Source of the DNA: Prevotella sp. KH2C16
Lineage (GTDB): Bacteria > Bacteroidota > Bacteroidia > Bacteroidales > Bacteroidaceae
NCBI RefSeq assembly: GCF_900113305.1
Contig: NZ_FOOW01000007.1
Span: 62,001 to 126,000, forward strand
DNA: 64,000 nucleotides
Reading direction: 5' to 3'
Positions 51,837 to 61,600 of this stretch are shown here, in pieces. The stretch's first letter is position 1; each line of letters opens with the position of its first letter. Both the position numbers and the translations under genes were made by a program. The notes under the pieces were generated by a model, which saw nothing but the letters and a program-made list of their open reading frames with translations, did no database searches and had not been told where the DNA came from.

Positions 51837-52859
51837 ATGGCAAAGATAATAACTTTTGGCGAGATCATGCTTCGCCTGTCGCCGGTTGGCAACGATCGTT
51901 TCATCCAATCAGACACTTTCCGTATTATTCCAGGCGGAGGAGAGGCCAATGTCGCCGTGAGTCTTGCGAACTATGGGCATGAAGCCTGTTTCGTTACGAA
52001 GCTTCCCGCGCATGAAATCGGCCAGATAGCCGTCAATGCCCTGCGGCGATATGGGGTCAATACCGATTATATAGTCCGCGGCGGCAGTCGCATCGGGCTG
52101 TATTATGCGGAGACGGGAGCCGCCATGCGCCCAAGTAAAGTGATCTACGACCGCGCCCATTCCGCCATAGCCGAGGCAGATCCGTCTGACTTCGATTTCG
52201 ATGAAATTATGAGCGGAGCACGCTGGTTTCACTGGAGCGGGATTACGCCGGCCGTCTCCGACAAGGCTGCCGAGCTGACAAAACGGGCCTGTGAGGCTGC
52301 GAAACGCCATGGCGTAACGGTGTCGGTAGACCTTAACTTCCGCAAGAAACTCTGGACTTCGGAAAAGGCCATATCCGTTATGCGACCGTTGATGGAGTAT
52401 GTGGATGTGTGCATCGGCAACGAGGAGGATGCCCAGCTCTGTCTGGGATTCAGGCCTGATGCCGATGTGGAGGGCGGCAAGACCGACGCTGCCGGCTATC
52501 ACAAGATATTCGGACAGATGGTGGCGGAGTTCGGTTTCAAGTATGTGGCATCCACCTTGCGGGAGTCTTACTCGGCCACCCGCAACGGGTGGAAGGCTCT
52601 CATCTATGACGGCAGCGAGTTCTATGAGAGCCGGCGGTATGACATCAACCCGATTATAGACCGGGTCGGCGGTGGCGACTCTTTCTCCGGCGGCCTTATT
52701 CATGGGCTGCTCACGAAGCCGACGCAGGGAGAAGCCTTGGAATTTGCCGTGGCTGCCTCGGCCTTGAAGCATACGATAAACGGCGATTTCAACCTTGTCG
52801 GAGCCGACGAGGTGGAGGCTTTGGCTGCCGGAAATGCCAACGGGCGTGTACAGAGATAA
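51837..52859 (+). CDS. kdgK: 2-keto-3-deoxygluconate kinase (PfkB family)
   Basis: 340 residues from the ATG at 51837, where the protein opens MAKIITFGEIMLRLSPVGND as in KdgK; frames from upstream ATGs overlap the promoter. PfkB signatures: IPGGGEANVAVSLANYG and the C-terminal RVGGGDSFSGGLIHGL with the catalytic Asp. Phosphorylates KDG to KDPG for the aldolase encoded 38 bases downstream. With uxuA it covers three consecutive steps of glucuronate breakdown. Confidence 0.93.
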   Translation: MAKIITFGEIMLRLSPVGNDRFIQSDTFRIIPGGGEANVAVSLANYGHEACFVTKLPAHEIGQIAVNALRRYGVNTDYIVRGGSRIGLYYAETGAAMRPSKVIYDRAHSAIAEADPSDFDFDEIMSGARWFHWSGITPAVSDKAAELTKRACEAAKRHGVTVSVDLNFRKKLWTSEKAISVMRPLMEYVDVCIGNEEDAQLCLGFRPDADVEGGKTDAAGYHKIFGQMVAEFGFKYVASTLRESYSATRNGWKALIYDGSEFYESRRYDINPIIDRVGGGDSFSGGLIHGLLTKPTQGEALEFAVAASALKHTINGDFNLVGADEVEALAAGNANGRVQR

Positions 52860-52897
52860 TAATAAGGAGACTAACTGATTAAGCACAAGATAAGAAG

Positions 52898-53566
52898 ATG
52901 GCACGATTTGACAAGATAGCAGTATTGAGGAAGATGGGAGAGACGGGCATGCTTCCGGTCTTTTACAATAAGGATGTGGAGGTAGCCAAGCATGTTCTGA
53001 AAGCCTGCTACGAAGGTGGAGTGAGGGCATTTGAGTTTACCAATCGCGGCGACTTTGCCCACGAGGTGTTCGGCGAGCTGGTGAAGTGGGCCGACACGGA
53101 ATGCCCGGAGCTGGCTCTGGGCATCGGCTCGGTCGTCGACCCGGCCACCGCGGCGCTCTATATACAGTTGGGAGCTAATTTCGTGGTGGGGCCGCTCTTC
53201 AATCCCGACATCTCGCCCGTGTGCAACCGGCGGCTGATACCTTACTGTCCGGGCTGCGGGAGCGTGAGCGAGATAGGCAAGGCGCAGGAGCTGGGGTCGG
53301 ATCTTACCAAGTTGTTCCCAGGTGATGTCTATGGCCCCAGAATGGTGAAGGACTTGATGGCCCCGTGTCCATGGACCAAAATCATGGTTACGGGCGGCGT
53401 TGCCCCGGAAAGGGAGAACCTTGAAGGCTGGTTCCAGGCCGGAGCCTACTGTGTCGGCATGGGGTCGAAGCTTTTCCCGAAGGACAAGGTGGAGTCAGCC
53501 GACTGGGGCTATATCACCGCCCTCTGCAAGGATTGCCTTGACATTATCAGGGAGTGCAGGGCATAG
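52898..53566 (+). CDS. eda: KDPG/KHG aldolase
   Basis: 222 residues. Glu46 in [10 protein letters not shown] and the Schiff-base Lys138 in [12 protein letters not shown] correspond to the catalytic pair of class I KDPG aldolases. [12 protein letters not shown] replaces the common IPGVSTPSE. Splits KDPG into pyruvate and glyceraldehyde-3-phosphate. Last gene of the kdgK unit; its downstream region carries family 1 repeats. Confidence 0.93.
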   Translation: MARFDKIAVLRKMGETGMLPVFYNKDVEVAKHVLKACYEGGVRAFEFTNRGDFAHEVFGELVKWADTECPELALGIGSVVDPATAALYIQLGANFVVGPLFNPDISPVCNRRLIPYCPGCGSVSEIGKAQELGSDLTKLFPGDVYGPRMVKDLMAPCPWTKIMVTGGVAPERENLEGWFQAGAYCVGMGSKLFPKDKVESADWGYITALCKDCLDIIRECRA

Positions 53567-53597
53567 CGAAGTCCCCTTATTATGGCTTCCGCAATTG

Positions 53598-53658
53598 TTA
53601 CAAGCGGTGTGTAATCATGTTACACGCCGCTTGTAACAGCATTACACGCCGTTTGTAA
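53598..53658. repeat. Three tandem 22-bp dyad repeats, family 1, locus E
   Basis: Units start at 53598 (TTACAAGCGGTGTGTAA), 53620 (TTACACGCCGCTTGTAA) and 53642 (TTACACGCCGTTTGTAA), with spacers tcatg and cagca. They sit 31 bases past the eda stop, between eda and the converging tRNA gene. Confidence 0.95.
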
Positions 53659-53681
53659 CAATCCAGATGGCCGTTAAAAGA

Positions 53682-53710
53682 AAATCCGGAAGCTACAGGC
53701 TTCCGGATTT
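53682..53710 (-). terminator. Terminator of tRNA-Cys, possibly bidirectional
   Basis: AAATCCGGAAGC and GCTTCCGGATTT form a perfect 12-bp stem with a 5-base loop. On the minus strand it is followed by TTCTTTTAA and lies 6 bases past the tRNA 3' end. It could also stop eda transcripts on the plus strand. Confidence 0.85.
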
Positions 53711-53716
53711 CTGATG

Positions 53717-53787
53717 AGGTACCTGGCGGAGTCGAACCGCCTTGAACGGTTTTGCAGACCGTTACCTAACCGTTCGGACAAGGTACC
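53717..53787 (-). tRNA. tRNA-Cys(GCA)
   Basis: 71 bases on the minus strand. Acceptor GGTACCT pairs with AGGTACC. The anticodon stem ACGGT/ACCGT encloses loop CTGCAAA with anticodon GCA. The T-arm is GGCGG-TTCGACT-CCGCC. Discriminator base is T, as expected for tRNA-Cys. CCA is not encoded. Confidence 0.95.
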
Positions 53788-53814
53788 CTGTGCCCCCATT
53801 AGGATTTGCGTCTG

Positions 53815-53822
53815 CAAAGATA
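53815..53822 (-). promoter_or_regulatory. -7 box of tRNA-Cys
   Basis: Minus strand reads TATCTTTG, 27 bases upstream of the mature tRNA 5' end. Confidence 0.65.
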
Positions 53823-53854
53823 AGGCAAAATATTGGGAATTGCAAATTTTCCCT

Positions 53855-54016
53855 TTACTTTTTTCTTGCCTTCTTGCATTTCTCGTAAAAGGCACACCCC
53901 GCGCACCCGTAGTTCCTGCACTTCAGGTTCTGCCTGTACTCCCGGTACAGGTATCGTATCAACCAGGCCGTGCAGAAGGTGAGGATGACGGCGAGAAGTA
54001 TATACTGTAGTTCCAT
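53855..54016 (-). CDS. FeoB-associated Cys-rich membrane peptide
   Basis: 53 residues: one N-terminal membrane span (MELQYILLAVILTFCTAWLI) and a Cys-rich basic tail, CRNYGCAGCAFYEKC, with the Cx4CxxCx5C pattern of the small FeoB-associated proteins. It starts 2 bases after the sdaA stop. feoAB lies upstream on the same strand, with sdaA in between. Probably helps FeoB or handles iron at the membrane. Confidence 0.8.
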   Translation of the reverse strand: MELQYILLAVILTFCTAWLIRYLYREYRQNLKCRNYGCAGCAFYEKCKKARKK

Positions 54017-54018
54017 GA

Positions 54019-55215
54019 TCAGTCCTGATGATAGTCCTTGGCCAGACCTCCCGTGCTGGTCTCCTTATAGAGGGAGGGCAGGTCGAGGCCGGTCTGCTTC
54101 ATTACTTCTACGACGCGGTCGAAGCTCACTCGGTGCCTGCCGTCGGAGAAGGCGGCGTAGAGGTTGGCGTCGAGAGCCCGCGTCGCGGCAAAGGCATTGC
54201 GCTCTATGCAGGGTATCTGAACCAGTCCGCACACGGGATCGCAGGTCATTCCCAGGTGGTGTTCCAGCCCCATCTCGGCCGCATACTCTATTTGAGCGGG
54301 GCTTCCACCGAAGAGCTGACACGACGCTGCCGATGCCATGGCACAGGCTACGCCGATTTCGCCCTGACAGCCCACCTCTGCCCCGGAGATGGAAGCATTC
54401 TGCTTGACGATGTTCCCGAAGAGACCGGCCGTGGCTAAAGCGTGGAGGATATGGGTGTCGCTGAAGTTATGGCCTTTGGAAAGGTGGTAGAGCACGGCAG
54501 GAACGACCCCACACGAGCCGCAGGTGGGCGCCGTAACGATGGTTCCGCCCGAGGCGTTCTCTTCGCTCACGGCCAGTGCGTAGGCATAGACCAGGCCTCG
54601 CGTCTGGAGGGTCTGCTTGTATCCGGTCGCCTTTATATAGTAAGTGGATGCCTTGCGGGCCAGGTTCAGCGAACCGGGAAGCCGCCCCTCGTGATTGAGA
54701 CCGCGCTCGACGCTCTCCTGCATGGCTTCCCATACCGTCTGTAGATAGTCCCATATGTCCGGGTCTTCACACTCATCCACATACTCCCAATAGCTTCGCC
54801 CGTTATTTTCGCACCACTGCATGATTTTCGTCAGAGAGTTCATCGGGTATACTTCAGGGGTGGAGAATCTGTCGGCCTTGTCCTTTCCCTCAGAAAGAGC
54901 CCCTCCTCCTACGCTGTAGACGATCCAGTCGTGGGCACCGTCGGCCTTGAAAAGCATGCCGTTTGGGTGGAATGGCAGAAACACAGTAGGCTCCCAGATA
55001 ATCTTGGTGGGAGCAATGGGTTGCAGTATTTCCAATATAGCCTGGTGGGTGAGGTGCCCTTTGCCCGTAGCTGCAAGACTCCCGTAGAGGGTTACCTCGA
55101 AGTTTTTTGCGTGGGGATGTTCCTCTGCATAGATGTGTGCGGCATTCTCGGGACCCATCGTGTGGCTTGACGAGGGTCCCTTGCCGATTCTGTATAATTC
55201 TCTCAAAGATTTCAT
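54019..55215 (-). CDS. sdaA: L-serine dehydratase, iron-sulfur type, single chain
   Basis: 398 residues from the ATG at 55215 (opens MKSLRELYRIGKGPSSSHTM, the typical beta-domain start). The longer frame reaches into feoB and is rejected. The SSSHT motif and the alpha-domain cysteines in TCGSCGVVPA, MTCDPVCGLVQIPC place a 4Fe-4S cluster that acts in deamination of L-serine to pyruvate. It is 22 bases downstream of feoAB and 2 bases before the FeoB-associated peptide, so an iron-importer operon appears to contain an iron-sulfur enzyme. Confidence 0.94.
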   Translation of the reverse strand: MKSLRELYRIGKGPSSSHTMGPENAAHIYAEEHPHAKNFEVTLYGSLAATGKGHLTHQAILEILQPIAPTKIIWEPTVFLPFHPNGMLFKADGAHDWIVYSVGGGALSEGKDKADRFSTPEVYPMNSLTKIMQWCENNGRSYWEYVDECEDPDIWDYLQTVWEAMQESVERGLNHEGRLPGSLNLARKASTYYIKATGYKQTLQTRGLVYAYALAVSEENASGGTIVTAPTCGSCGVVPAVLYHLSKGHNFSDTHILHALATAGLFGNIVKQNASISGAEVGCQGEIGVACAMASAASCQLFGGSPAQIEYAAEMGLEHHLGMTCDPVCGLVQIPCIERNAFAATRALDANLYAAFSDGRHRVSFDRVVEVMKQTGLDLPSLYKETSTGGLAKDYHQD

Positions 55216-55237
55216 AATGTTTGGTATTTGATGTTTT

Positions 55238-57811
55238 TTAAATAAAGAGCAATCCGATTTGGAATACCAATGCGCTGACAACCCATGCCAGGCAGGTGGT
55301 GTATGCGGCCGCGAACAATGCCCATTTCCATGACCCCGTTTCCCCCTTGATGGCCGCTATGGTGGCAATGCAGGGAAAGTAAAGCAGCACGAAGAGCAGG
55401 AAGCAATAGGCGGTGAGGGTAGCCAGAGGCCCTGCCGCCTCGTAGCTCAGCCCGTGGACATTGGCGATGTCGGTTTGAATCTTGTGACGGAGTATCTCAT
55501 ATTTGCCGCTTTCGTTATTATAGCTGTTGTCATCGGCAAAGCTCTCGTCGTTAGAATACAGCACTCCCATGGTGGAGGCAACGATCTCCTTGGCGCCCAC
55601 GCCGGCAAGAATGCCCACATCCAGCTTCCAATTGAATCCCTGGGGGGTGAATATCGGCTCTATGGCCCGGCCTATCTGTCCGATGTAGCTTTGCTCTTGT
55701 TGCCGGTGGATGGTTTCCATGTAGGCCTCGTGGGCTTGCTGTGCCTCGTTGGAATCTTCGCCGTATTGCGCCACGGCGGCCTCGGCGTTGACCTTGGCTG
55801 TTTCTATATTCTTGTTGTGCGGGAAGTAGCCTAATGCCCATACGATGATGCTTGCCACGAGGATAATGCCTCCCATCTTCCTAAGATACTGGCGGCCTTT
55901 TTCCCATGTGTGGCGAAGGATGGCCTTCCATGTCGGAAATCGGTAGGGCGGCAGCTCCATGACGAACGGCACATCTTCGCCTTTGAACAGGGAGCTTGTG
56001 AAGAGCTTGCTCATGAGTATGGCCAGTAGCATTCCCGTGAGATAGAGGGAAAACATGACAAGCGACTGGGTTAGGCTCCCGACGAAGAAGGACCCGATAA
56101 TCATAATATAAATAGGTATACGCGCTTCGCAGCTCATCAGTGGAAGTACCAGCATGGTTACGAGTCTGGATCGGCGGCTCTCGATGGTGCGTGTGGCCAT
56201 GACGGCGGGCACATTACATCCAAATCCCATAATCAGCGGAATGAAAGACTTGCCGTGCAGACCCATCCTGTGCATGAGCTTGTCCATGATGAAGGCTGCA
56301 CGCGACATGTAGCCGCAGTCCTCCATGAACGAGATGAAGAAATAGAGAATCAGTATCTGCGGGAGAAAAACGATGACCGCTCCCACGCCGCCGATGATGC
56401 CGTCGACGAGCATTGCCTTGATAGGACCTTCCGGCATGTAGGCTCCTATCTGGATTCCCAGTAGTTCTACGAGGGCCTCTATCCAGTCCATCGGATACTG
56501 ACCGACCATAAAGGTCGTCGCAAACATCACGATTAGGATGAGGATGAAAATGGGGAATCCCACCCATCTGTTGGTTAATATGCGGTCGAGCAGATGGGTT
56601 ATCTGGTAGGTGTCTTTCTTGTTTCCGGCCTTATAGAGTGCTTCCTCAAGCGCTCCATGGATGAATCCATACTTCGCATCCATAATGGCGGTCTCGCTGT
56701 CGTCGCCAGTCTCCTCCTTGACCCTTTTCGCCGCGTCGTCGCGATGCCTGAGAATCTCCGCCGCATCGGGCAGAGCCTTGATGTATTCCTCTGCGCCTTT
56801 GTCGTATTCAAGCAGCTTTATGGCCAGATAGCGGGTAGAATAGCGGAGCCGCACATTAGGGGCTTTCTTCAGGTGTTCCTGTATTTCTTCTATTCCATGC
56901 TCAATCTCATGCCCGTGATTGATATGGATGTGTCGGAAATGAGGATATTCATCCTCCTTGCCTTCATACATCTGGATTACCATGTGGAACAGGTCTTCGA
57001 TGCCGCGTCCATTGGTGAAGACGGTTGGAATCATAGGGACACCCAGCAGGCTTGCCAGCTTGCCGTAGTCTACATGGTCGCCCCGCTGCTCTGTCTCGTC
57101 AAACATATTGAGCGCGCAGACCATGCGCACATGCATGTCGATGAGCTGGGTGGTGAGATAGAGGTTGCGTTCCAGATTGCTCGTATCGATGACATTGATG
57201 ATGACATCAGGAGTCTGCTCGATAATCTGCTTCCTCACATAGAGCTCTTCGGGAGAATAGGCGGAGAGGGAGTAAGTGCCGGGGAGGTCGACAAGGTTAA
57301 ATTTATAGCCTTCGAATTCTGCATGCCCTTCCTTGGCATCTACGGTAACGCCGCTATAGTTGCCTACGCGCTCGTGTGCACCGGACGCAAAGTTGAAAAG
57401 TGAGGTCTTCCCGCAGTTTGGATTACCGACCAAGGCAACATTGATTTCCTTGTGCTTCTTCTCCGCCACATCCTCAAGCTGCTTGTCAGTAAGCGGTTGT
57501 TCATCGGCTTCGCGGCTATCGATAATCTTGGAACTTTTAACGAGTTGTCCGGCATTTTTTTCTTCCTCTTCTATTTTCTTGGCTTCCTTAAGGGTTACGA
57601 CTTCTATCAATTCCGCCTCGCTGTGGCGAAGGGAAACCTCGTAGCCCATAATCTTATATTTCACGGGATCCTGTAAAGGAGCATTCAGCAAGACTTCTAT
57701 GGACTTCCCCTTGATGAAGCCCATCTCCACGATGCGCTTGCGGAAGCCTCCATGGCCGAGCACTTTTATGATGATGCCTTTTTCTCCGGTCGTAAGTTCT
57801 GATAACTTCAT
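55238..57811 (-). CDS. feoB: FeoA-FeoB fusion, ferrous iron transporter
   Basis: 857 residues from the ATG at 57811. Residues 1-75 are a FeoA/SH3-like domain (MKLSELTTGEKGIIIKVLGH), then a charged linker, then the FeoB G domain with G1 GNPNCGKTS (129-137), G3 DLPGTYSLSAYSPEE and NMFDE for base recognition. Two Gate domains with GFGCNVPAVMATRTIE and ILYFFISFMEDCGYMSRAAF form the pore. Imports Fe2+ across the inner membrane. FeoAB fusions are common in Bacteroidota. Minus-strand unit with sdaA and a Cys-rich peptide downstream. Confidence 0.95.
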   Translation of the reverse strand: MKLSELTTGEKGIIIKVLGHGGFRKRIVEMGFIKGKSIEVLLNAPLQDPVKYKIMGYEVSLRHSEAELIEVVTLKEAKKIEEEEKNAGQLVKSSKIIDSREADEQPLTDKQLEDVAEKKHKEINVALVGNPNCGKTSLFNFASGAHERVGNYSGVTVDAKEGHAEFEGYKFNLVDLPGTYSLSAYSPEELYVRKQIIEQTPDVIINVIDTSNLERNLYLTTQLIDMHVRMVCALNMFDETEQRGDHVDYGKLASLLGVPMIPTVFTNGRGIEDLFHMVIQMYEGKEDEYPHFRHIHINHGHEIEHGIEEIQEHLKKAPNVRLRYSTRYLAIKLLEYDKGAEEYIKALPDAAEILRHRDDAAKRVKEETGDDSETAIMDAKYGFIHGALEEALYKAGNKKDTYQITHLLDRILTNRWVGFPIFILILIVMFATTFMVGQYPMDWIEALVELLGIQIGAYMPEGPIKAMLVDGIIGGVGAVIVFLPQILILYFFISFMEDCGYMSRAAFIMDKLMHRMGLHGKSFIPLIMGFGCNVPAVMATRTIESRRSRLVTMLVLPLMSCEARIPIYIMIIGSFFVGSLTQSLVMFSLYLTGMLLAILMSKLFTSSLFKGEDVPFVMELPPYRFPTWKAILRHTWEKGRQYLRKMGGIILVASIIVWALGYFPHNKNIETAKVNAEAAVAQYGEDSNEAQQAHEAYMETIHRQQEQSYIGQIGRAIEPIFTPQGFNWKLDVGILAGVGAKEIVASTMGVLYSNDESFADDNSYNNESGKYEILRHKIQTDIANVHGLSYEAAGPLATLTAYCFLLFVLLYFPCIATIAAIKGETGSWKWALFAAAYTTCLAWVVSALVFQIGLLFI

Positions 57812-57838
57812 CTTTTCTCTTTTTTCTCCTCTTGCCTG

Positions 57839-57846
57839 CAAATATA
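57839..57846 (-). promoter_or_regulatory. -7 box of the feoAB-sdaA unit
   Basis: Minus strand reads TATATTTG, 27 bases upstream of the feoAB ATG at 57811. It also shows that the longer feoB frame from 57874 is not the real start. Confidence 0.66.
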
Positions 57847-57920
57847 CAACAAAAAAGGCGCAACCCAGTTGCAACCTTTTGTTTTACAAGAAATATACCT
57901 ACAAATGGGGATGGCTTACC

Positions 57921-58619
57921 TTAAATGTTAAAGTAGTCTTCCAGTTCTTTCTCGGCAGACCCTTGCTCGTTCTGCAGGTCTTTTAAGATGACGCCATGCT
58001 CAAGCAGGGCAATGCGGGTGGATATTTCTATGGTATGTTGCAAGTTATGGCTGCTGATAAGGACGGTAGCCTCGTTCTCCCGGGCATAGGACATGAGAAT
58101 CTTCTTCAGGATGTTCTGACTTGATGGATCAAGGAAGTTGAACGGCTCGTCGAGGATGACAAGCTTGGGCCGGTTGAATAATGCGGAAATGATTCCAATC
58201 TTCTGTTTGTTCCCGGCAGAGAAGTCCCTGATGAGCTTTTTCTGCTCCATGATCTCGCCTGCCATGAATTGTTCAAAGTCCTTTTCGCGAGCTTCAACAG
58301 CATCTTTTGGCATGTTGTTCACCTTTCCAAGAAATTCGAAGTACTCCTCGGGAGTAAGGAAGTCGATTAAGAACCCTTCGTCGATATAGGATCCGGTGGT
58401 CTGCTTCCATTCCTCGCTTTCGGTGGGATTGATGCCGCCAATGGATACTGTCCCTTCGTCTGCCTTTATCAAGTCAAGTATCAAACGGAAAAGGGTGGTC
58501 TTTCCGGCTCCGTTGTTGCCTACCAATCCAAGAATATCACCATCATTGATGGTGAATTCCGGAATGTCTACGGCCACCTTTTCGCCAAATGATTTCTTGA
58601 GTCTGTTAAGTGTAATCAT
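57921..58619 (-). CDS. ABC transporter ATP-binding subunit without adjacent permease
   Basis: 232 residues. Walker A LVGNNGAGKTTLFRL, signature-region DFSAGNKQKIGIISAL (SAGNKQ instead of LSGGQ), Walker B LVILDEPFNFLDPSS and switch His in LISSHNL. This divergent signature is usual for the export-type ATPases paired with DUF5687-like membrane proteins in Bacteroidota. No membrane partner gene lies next to it here: secA is 5 bases upstream and feoAB downstream. It may be read from the secA transcript. Confidence 0.87.
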   Translation of the reverse strand: MITLNRLKKSFGEKVAVDIPEFTINDGDILGLVGNNGAGKTTLFRLILDLIKADEGTVSIGGINPTESEEWKQTTGSYIDEGFLIDFLTPEEYFEFLGKVNNMPKDAVEAREKDFEQFMAGEIMEQKKLIRDFSAGNKQKIGIISALFNRPKLVILDEPFNFLDPSSQNILKKILMSYARENEATVLISSHNLQHTIEISTRIALLEHGVILKDLQNEQGSAEKELEDYFNI

Positions 58620-58624
58620 GTTGT

Positions 58625-61600
58625 TTATCTTATGTTACGCCCATGGCAGTTCTTGAACTTCTTGCCGGAACCACATGGACACGGGTCATTTGGACGAGGC
58701 ATTTTCTCACGGATAATCGGCGTGTGGTTTACTCTTTGCGCCGGTTCGCGGGTGTCCTGCCGGGCTGCAGCCTGTTGGGCGGGGTCGTTGAGGTCGGCCT
58801 TCTGCTCGTTATAACGCTGGCTTCTCTGCTCCGGTGCTGCCTCGTGGACTTCCTGTTCCTGCATTTCTGGAATCTGGGCACGCATGAGGATGGATGAGGT
58901 GCGATTGTTGATGTCGTCTATCATGGTGTCCCAGATGGTCGCACTCTCAAGCTTAAAGATCAAGAGAGGGTCTTTCTGCTCGTACGAAGCGTTTTGTACA
59001 CTATGCCGAAGTTCATCCAGTTGGCGAAGGTTTTCTTTCCAGTTGTCATCAATGATGTGGAGCATGATGACCTTCTCAAACTGCTTGACGACATCCTTAC
59101 CCTCCGTCTTGTATGCTTGCTTAAGGTCGCAAGGGATGTTGTACACGCGTTTCCCATCGGTAACGGGCACCATGATGCGTTCGAATCGGTCTCCCTGATT
59201 TTCCTCGACATCCTTAATGACAGGCCAGGCTACACTCTGGATACGGTCGGTCTTGCGCTTGAAGGCAGCCATCGCATCCTGGAATGCGCGCTCTGCCAGT
59301 ATGTTGTGGTCGGCATTTAAGAGCTCTTCTTCCGTAAATGGGCATTCCATCGCGAGGACTTTCAGGAATTGTTCCTTGCATCCTTCGTAGTCGTTTTTCT
59401 CAATGATGTTGATGCAACGGTCCCAAATGATATTGGCAATATCCATGCCGATGCGTTCACCCATGAGGGCATGACGGCGCTTCTCGTAGATTACGGTACG
59501 CTGCTTGTTCATCACATCGTCGTATTCAAGCAGATGCTTACGGATACCGAAGTTGTTTTCCTCTACTTTCTTCTGGGCTCTCTCGATGCTCTTGGAAATC
59601 ATGGGAGCTTCGATGCGCTCGCCTTCCTGATAGCCCAGGCGGTCCATGACATGTGCAATGCGTTCCGAGCCGAAGAGGCGCATCAGTTTGTCTTCCAATG
59701 AAACATAGAAAACGGAACTACCCGGATCGCCCTGACGACCGGCACGACCACGCAACTGGCGGTCCACACGCCGGCTCTCATGACGCTCTGTGCCGATGAT
59801 GGCAAGGCCTCCGGCATCTTTTACTTCTTGGGTGAGCTTAATATCGGTACCACGACCGGCCATGTTGGTGGCAATGGTTACGGCGCCTAATAACCGTTCC
59901 TCATTAGTGATGAGGTGCTGGGCATCCTGTCCTGCGAGATGGGAGTCTGCACCTTTGGCTCCCTCGTTTGCTGCTTTGATGAGCGTGTTTTGATATCTTA
60001 CGGCAGAAGCCTTGTCGGTGAAAGCCTTTCCGTCGGTGGCAAGGAAAACCATTCCCATGGTGCTTTTTCCTGCTTCGGCAACTACCAGAGCCTCCTGTTG
60101 GTGTAGCTTGGCGTTCAATACTTGATGTGGTATTTTGCGCATATCGAGCATCTTGGAGAGCAGTTCGCTGATTTCAACGGAGGTGGTACCTACCAGGCAG
60201 GGGCGTCCACTGACGCGCATCTCCTCAATTTCCTCGATGACGGCAGAATATTTTTCGCGGGCAGTCTTATAGACACGGTCATCCATGTCGTTGCGTACAA
60301 CAGGCTTGTTGGTTGGAATTTCGACTACATCGAGCTTGTAGATGTCCCAGAATTCACCAGCCTCGGTAGAAGCGGTGCCCGTCATGCCTGAGAGTTTGTG
60401 GTACATGCGGAAGTAGTTCTGCAGGGTGATGGTGGCGAAAGTCTGTGTCGCTGCCTCCACCTTGACATGCTCTTTTGCCTCTATGGCCTGATGAAGACCA
60501 TCGCTCCAGCGGCGGCCTTCCATGATACGCCCGGTCTGTTCGTCTACGATTTTAACTTCGCTGTCGATGACGACATATTCATCATCTTTATTGAACATGG
60601 TATATGCTTTCAGCAGTTGCTGCAGGGTGTGGACGCGTTCACTCTGAATAGCATAGAGATTGAACAGGTCGTCCTTCTTGTCGAGGCGATCCTGATCACT
60701 CAGGTCGTGCTCGTTTTCCAATGCGGAGAGCTGGCTGGTAATGTCGGGTAGCACGAAAAGATCCGGCCGACCGGTCTGCTTGGCAAGCCAGGCACCACCC
60801 TTGTCGGTAAGGTCGGCAGAGTTCAGTTTCTCGTCTACTACAAAGTACAATGGCTCAATGGCCTTGGGCATTTCGCGATTGTTGTTTGCCATATAGAATT
60901 CCTCGGTCTTGAGGAGTCCCGATTTGATGCCATCTTCCGAGAGATACTTGATGAGCGGTTTGTTTTTTGGTAGTGCCTTGTAGGAACGGAAGAGGGCGAG
61001 GAATCCTTCTTCTTCCAGCTGCTGAGCCTGCTTCTTGTCCTGGGTCTGCTGAGCCTGGGTGATTTTCTGTTTGGCCTCGGCAAGCAACTCCGTGGCCTGC
61101 TTGCGCTGCACTTCATAGAGTTTCTCCACTAACGGCTGGTATTCTTCGAACATCTGGTCGTCGCCCTTGGGTATCGGACCGGAGATAATCAATGGAGTGC
61201 GGGCGTCGTCAATCAGCACGGAGTCGACCTCGTCCACTATGGCATAGTTGTGCTGGCGCTGTACAAGGTCGGCAGGACTGATGGCCATGTTGTCGCGAAG
61301 ATAGTCAAAGCCGAACTCATTGTTTGTGCCAAAGGTGATATCTGCCTGATATGCCTTGCGTCGCTCTTCTGAATTGGGCTGGTGTTTGTCGATGCAGTCG
61401 ACGGAGAGGCCGTTGAACATATAGAGCGGCCCCATCCATTCGGAGTCGCGCTTGGCCAGATAGTCGTTCACGGTAACCATGTGAACTCCGTTTCCCGTAA
61501 GTGCATTCAGGAACACGGGGAGCGTGGCTACGAGGGTCTTGCCCTCACCGGTCGCCATCTCGGCTATCTTACCCTGATGCAAGGCTATGCCGCCGAAGAG

